A stretch of 64,000 nucleotides of DNA from Pseudomonas viridiflava (GTDB taxonomy: Bacteria; Pseudomonadota; Gammaproteobacteria; Pseudomonadales; Pseudomonadaceae): positions 1 through 64,000 of the forward strand of contig NZ_UUOC01000047.1 of NCBI RefSeq assembly GCF_900590755.1, in the 5' to 3' direction. A model generated the notes under the pieces. That model was given only the letters and a program-made list of their open reading frames with translations. It was not told the origin of the DNA and did not search any database. The position numbers and the translations under genes were made by a program. Below, piece after piece: positions 63,712 to 64,000 of this stretch (within the stretch, counting starts at the first letter, position 1; every line of letters starts with the position of its first letter).

Positions 63712-64000
63712 TCAATCCCCAGACGAAGAAAACCCCGAACTCGTCGGGGTCTTGTCATAGCTCCAGTAGCCGCCCACTCGAACGCCTACCCAGAATATAG
63801 CGCCCCGCCATCGAGCCGTACCGTCGCCGGTCGTGAGTGCCCGGTAATAGATGGCATCGCACTGGCGGCGGTTGAACTGGCCGGTCGTGTAGATCAGGTC
63901 ATGCAGGATCGAGGCACGCATGCCGTAACCGACCAGCAATCCGTAGATAGCCAGGGCAATGACGGCGATGATCACCAGCGATGCGCGGACCCACGGATAA
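63712..64000 (-). CDS. DUF1353-like phage protein, 5' end outside window
   Basis: At least 95 residues, open to the right edge, so the true start is beyond 64000; a GTG at 63975 is internal. A hydrophobic helix (VIIAVIALAIYGLLVGYG) precedes RASILHDLIYTTGQFNRRQCDAIYYRAL, the ASILHD...CD pattern seen in DUF1353 phage proteins. Its last codons overlap a stem CCCCGA/TCGGGG that may be its terminator. Confidence 0.6.
   Translation of the reverse strand, partial: YPWVRASLVIIAVIALAIYGLLVGYGMRASILHDLIYTTGQFNRRQCDAIYYRALTTGDGTARWRGAIFWVGVRVGGYWSYDKTPTSSGFSSSGD

Larger units (their letters stand above)
57600..64000. mobile_element. prophage or genomic-island segment, right end not in window
   Basis: It begins where the sensor gene loses homology, and contains island-type genes: umuDC, SRAP, a virion/muralytic-type protein, a DUF1353-like fragment, several tiny orphan proteins and a repeated small gene family. 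Gene density is lower and intergenic AT content higher than in the rest of the window. No integrase, att site or structural phage operon is visible; the rest presumably lies to the right. Confidence 0.65.

Overview
The window reads as chromosome from a fluorescent or plant-associated Pseudomonas (fluorescens/syringae lineage). Support comes from the order thrS-infC-rpmI-rplT-pheS-pheT-ihfA-merR-tRNA-Pro, a delta-1-piperideine-2-carboxylate reductase very like the P. syringae enzyme, a PvdQ acylase of the pyoverdine pathway, a CspA-type cold-shock protein, and several inverted repeats of the kind scattered through Pseudomonas intergenic DNA. All assignments come from reading the sequence; no database search was run.

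Layout. 1-200: promoters and boxA of an rRNA operon that runs leftward out of the window. 396-6319: a lipoprotein, then a periplasmic methionine-repair cluster (msrA, a DipZ-type thiol reductase, msrB) divergent from an OmpR/EnvZ-type two-component pair. 6352-11315: a carbohydrate locus (GH31 glycosidase, ACS-type MFS transporter, divergent LacI regulator). 11754-19258: the translation block, with infC starting at an ATT codon. 19615-28483: small proteins, then a ribose operon (rbsBACRKD) that ends in an exported nucleoside hydrolase and has a perfect LacI-type operator. 28548-35184: small genes, two of them behind LexA boxes, plus endonuclease I, map coupled to a ParD-like gene, and dpkA. 35378-38914: an orphan FecR anti-sigma factor facing pvdQ. 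39271-53926: mostly housekeeping (Kef-type antiporter, moeA/moaB/mobA, pseudouridine synthase, sodC, acyltransferase, YqjD-type cluster, EAL protein, dGTPase).

54311-57726: a BvgA/EvgA-like system (stand-alone receiver, LuxR-type regulator, hybrid sensor). The sensor is cut off inside its PAS domain and runs into a transcription terminator. From about 57600 to the right edge the content looks like a prophage or genomic island. It holds umuDC and a divergent SRAP (HMCES/YedK) gene sharing one LexA box, a virion/muralytic-type protein, a partial DUF1353-like protein, small lipoproteins, and three copies of a small Cys/His protein family that I do not recognise.

The most interesting points are: (1) the three-member Cys/His family with a shared W-x8-C-x2-C...F-x-H-x3-C...PW..L pattern; (2) the sensor kinase broken at the island edge; (3) the bidirectional SOS promoter joining polymerase V and SRAP; (4) two very small LexA-box genes of unknown function; (5) inverted heptads resembling BvgA sites upstream of the BvgA-like gene; (6) the ParD-like/map coupling with no toxin; (7) FecR without a sigma factor next to pvdQ.
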